From assembly GCA_964517215.1 (NCBI GenBank), contig CAZFBR010000038.1:1-14189 (forward strand): DNA of 14,189 bases, written 5' to 3'. Positions 13,280-14,189 of this stretch are shown in pieces; position 1 is the stretch's first letter, and each line of letters starts with the position of its first letter. The position numbers were made by a program, and so were the translations under genes. The stretch is from CAZFBR01 sp035353495 [NCBI: uncultured bacterium]. Its GTDB lineage: Bacteria; DAOPZR01. The notes under the pieces are model-generated. The model did not search any database, was not told where the DNA came from, and saw nothing but the letters and a program-made list of their open reading frames with translations.

Positions 13280-14189
13280 CAGAAAATGTCCGCCGGATCG
13301 GTGGTCCGGACCTTCTGCACAGCCAGCGCGCCGGAGACCCCGCACATGATGAGGGTGACGGAAAGCACGAGCAGGGCGCGGCCGGAGGTCAGGTAGAGCT
13401 GCAACCCCGTGGCCACCCGCGCCTGATGATAGAGCCAGAGCGTGATCAGCAGGCCGGGCAGATACCCGAGCACGGCCAGGTACAGCGACTGGCGCAGGAC
13501 GACGCCGACCAGATAGCTGCTGGAAAAGCCGATCGCCTTGAGCGTGGCGTATTCGGGGAGGTGGTCGGTGACGTCGGCGAAGAGGATCTGATAGACGATC
13601 ACCAGCCCGACGAAGAGCCCCATGAAGACGCCGAAATTGAAGATGTAGCCGATCGGCGCGAGGGTGCTCCACGAATCGCGCTCGAAGTCGATCAGCTCGC
13701 GGTGGGTCAGCACGCGCAGGGTGCCGGGGAGCAGCGTCGTCAGGCGGGCGCGCACCGCCCCGACGTCCGCGTCGGGCGCCAGCTGGATGATGCCGACGTC
13801 GATGAGGTTCGGGTCGCGCAGCGGGTTCAGGTAATGGAAGCCCGCGACGCTGGTGAAGGCGTTGCCCGAGGCGATGAACGAGCCGCCCATGCTGAACAGC
13901 CCGCCGATGTGCACGGCCCGGTCGTTGATCTCGATGCGCGGCTGCTCGCCGCGGGCCAGCATCGGCAGCACCGGACCGTAGCGGTCCTTCGACAGCCGGT
14001 CGTACACAATATAATCGGTCCGGGTCAGCAGGGCCGGCAGCCCCTGAAAGTCGGGCCGGGCGAAGACCTGCATTTCCGACGGCAGGCCGATGGTGAACAC
14101 CGGCTGGAAATGGCCGCTGTCGAGGTTCTTCCACACCATCTGGTCGCAATAGAGCGGCGCCACAGCAGCAACGTCAGGCAGGCCGCGCA
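13279..14189 (-). CDS. devC: ABC transporter permease, DevC-type (5' end outside the window)
   Basis: 302 residues are visible, ending at 13279. The frame runs open off the window edge, so roughly 80-90 N-terminal residues with the first membrane segment are missing, judged against a usual length near 385. The visible part has the large MacB-like periplasmic domain, beginning around VAPLYCDQMVWKN, then three membrane segments. Between the first two is DVTDHLPEYATLKAIGF, which is characteristic of DevC/FtsX-like permeases. With the DevA ATPase it should form a mechanotransmission-type exporter working with a membrane-fusion protein and an outer-membrane channel. A GTG at 14163 is an internal codon, not the true start. 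The cargo is unknown. Confidence 0.85.
   Translation of the reverse strand, partial: RGLPDVAAVAPLYCDQMVWKNLDSGHFQPVFTIGLPSEMQVFARPDFQGLPALLTRTDYIVYDRLSKDRYGPVLPMLARGEQPRIEINDRAVHIGGLFSMGGSFIASGNAFTSVAGFHYLNPLRDPNLIDVGIIQLAPDADVGAVRARLTTLLPGTLRVLTHRELIDFERDSWSTLAPIGYIFNFGVFMGLFVGLVIVYQILFADVTDHLPEYATLKAIGFSSSYLVGVVLRQSLYLAVLGYLPGLLITLWLYHQARVATGLQLYLTSGRALLVLSVTLIMCGVSGALAVQKVRTTDPADIF

Noticed and set aside
13280-14149. First half of a 522-aa minus-strand frame continuous with the ABC ATPase
   Set aside because: It is Arg/Pro/Ala-rich shadow sequence over the DevC-type permease. The ATPase starts at 13279 with a normal N-terminus.

Overview
The window reads as chromosomal DNA of a GC-rich bacterium. 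The phylum cannot be fixed from the sequence. The backbone genes are GC-rich and tightly packed, with ATGA and TGATG overlaps and sigma-70-type promoters (TTGACG-N17/18-TACGAT, TATAAT). The tmRNA encodes the tag ANDELALAA. A DevCA-type exporter, a PilZ protein and a cobalamin-type radical SAM enzyme suggest a Gram-negative organism, but that is inference.

Layout from left to right. Positions 1-2130 look like the end of an integrated element: paired hairpins, a small helical protein of unknown function, and a large serine recombinase. The last codons of the recombinase run antisense into the 3' end of ssrA (tmRNA, 2109-2456, minus). Positions 2540-6631 form a plus-strand operon of a PilZ protein, an MFS transporter, a two-domain GNAT acetyltransferase and a B12-binding/radical SAM protein. 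A second promoter of nearly identical sequence drives a paralogous GNAT (6925-7857). A degenerate Na/Pi-cotransporter-like protein with a PhoU-like tail follows (8056-9663).

Positions 9664-about 12440 are clearly lower in GC and read on the minus strand. This segment has the anatomy of a two-cassette integron array without a visible integrase. A strong promoter (TTGACT-N17-TATAAT, 12350-12322) reads over a candidate attI-like junction (12291). Cassette 1 (12290-11901, 390 bp) encodes a stand-alone EF-Tu domain-III-like protein broken by a one-base frameshift. An attC-like hairpin follows (11957-11895). Cassette 2 (11900-9701, 2.2 kb) carries a membrane-anchored ankyrin protein and a membrane-anchored protein of unknown function, followed by a second attC-like hairpin (9759-9695). 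In both cassettes the 7-base box at the start of the cassette is the exact reverse complement of the R'' box of its own attC, as expected of integron cassettes.

The right edge (12581-14189, minus) holds the ATPase and the truncated permease of a DevCA-type ABC exporter. The most interesting parts are the integrase-less cassette array, the recombinase/ssrA overlap, and the PilZ-MFS-GNAT-radical SAM operon with its duplicated GNAT.
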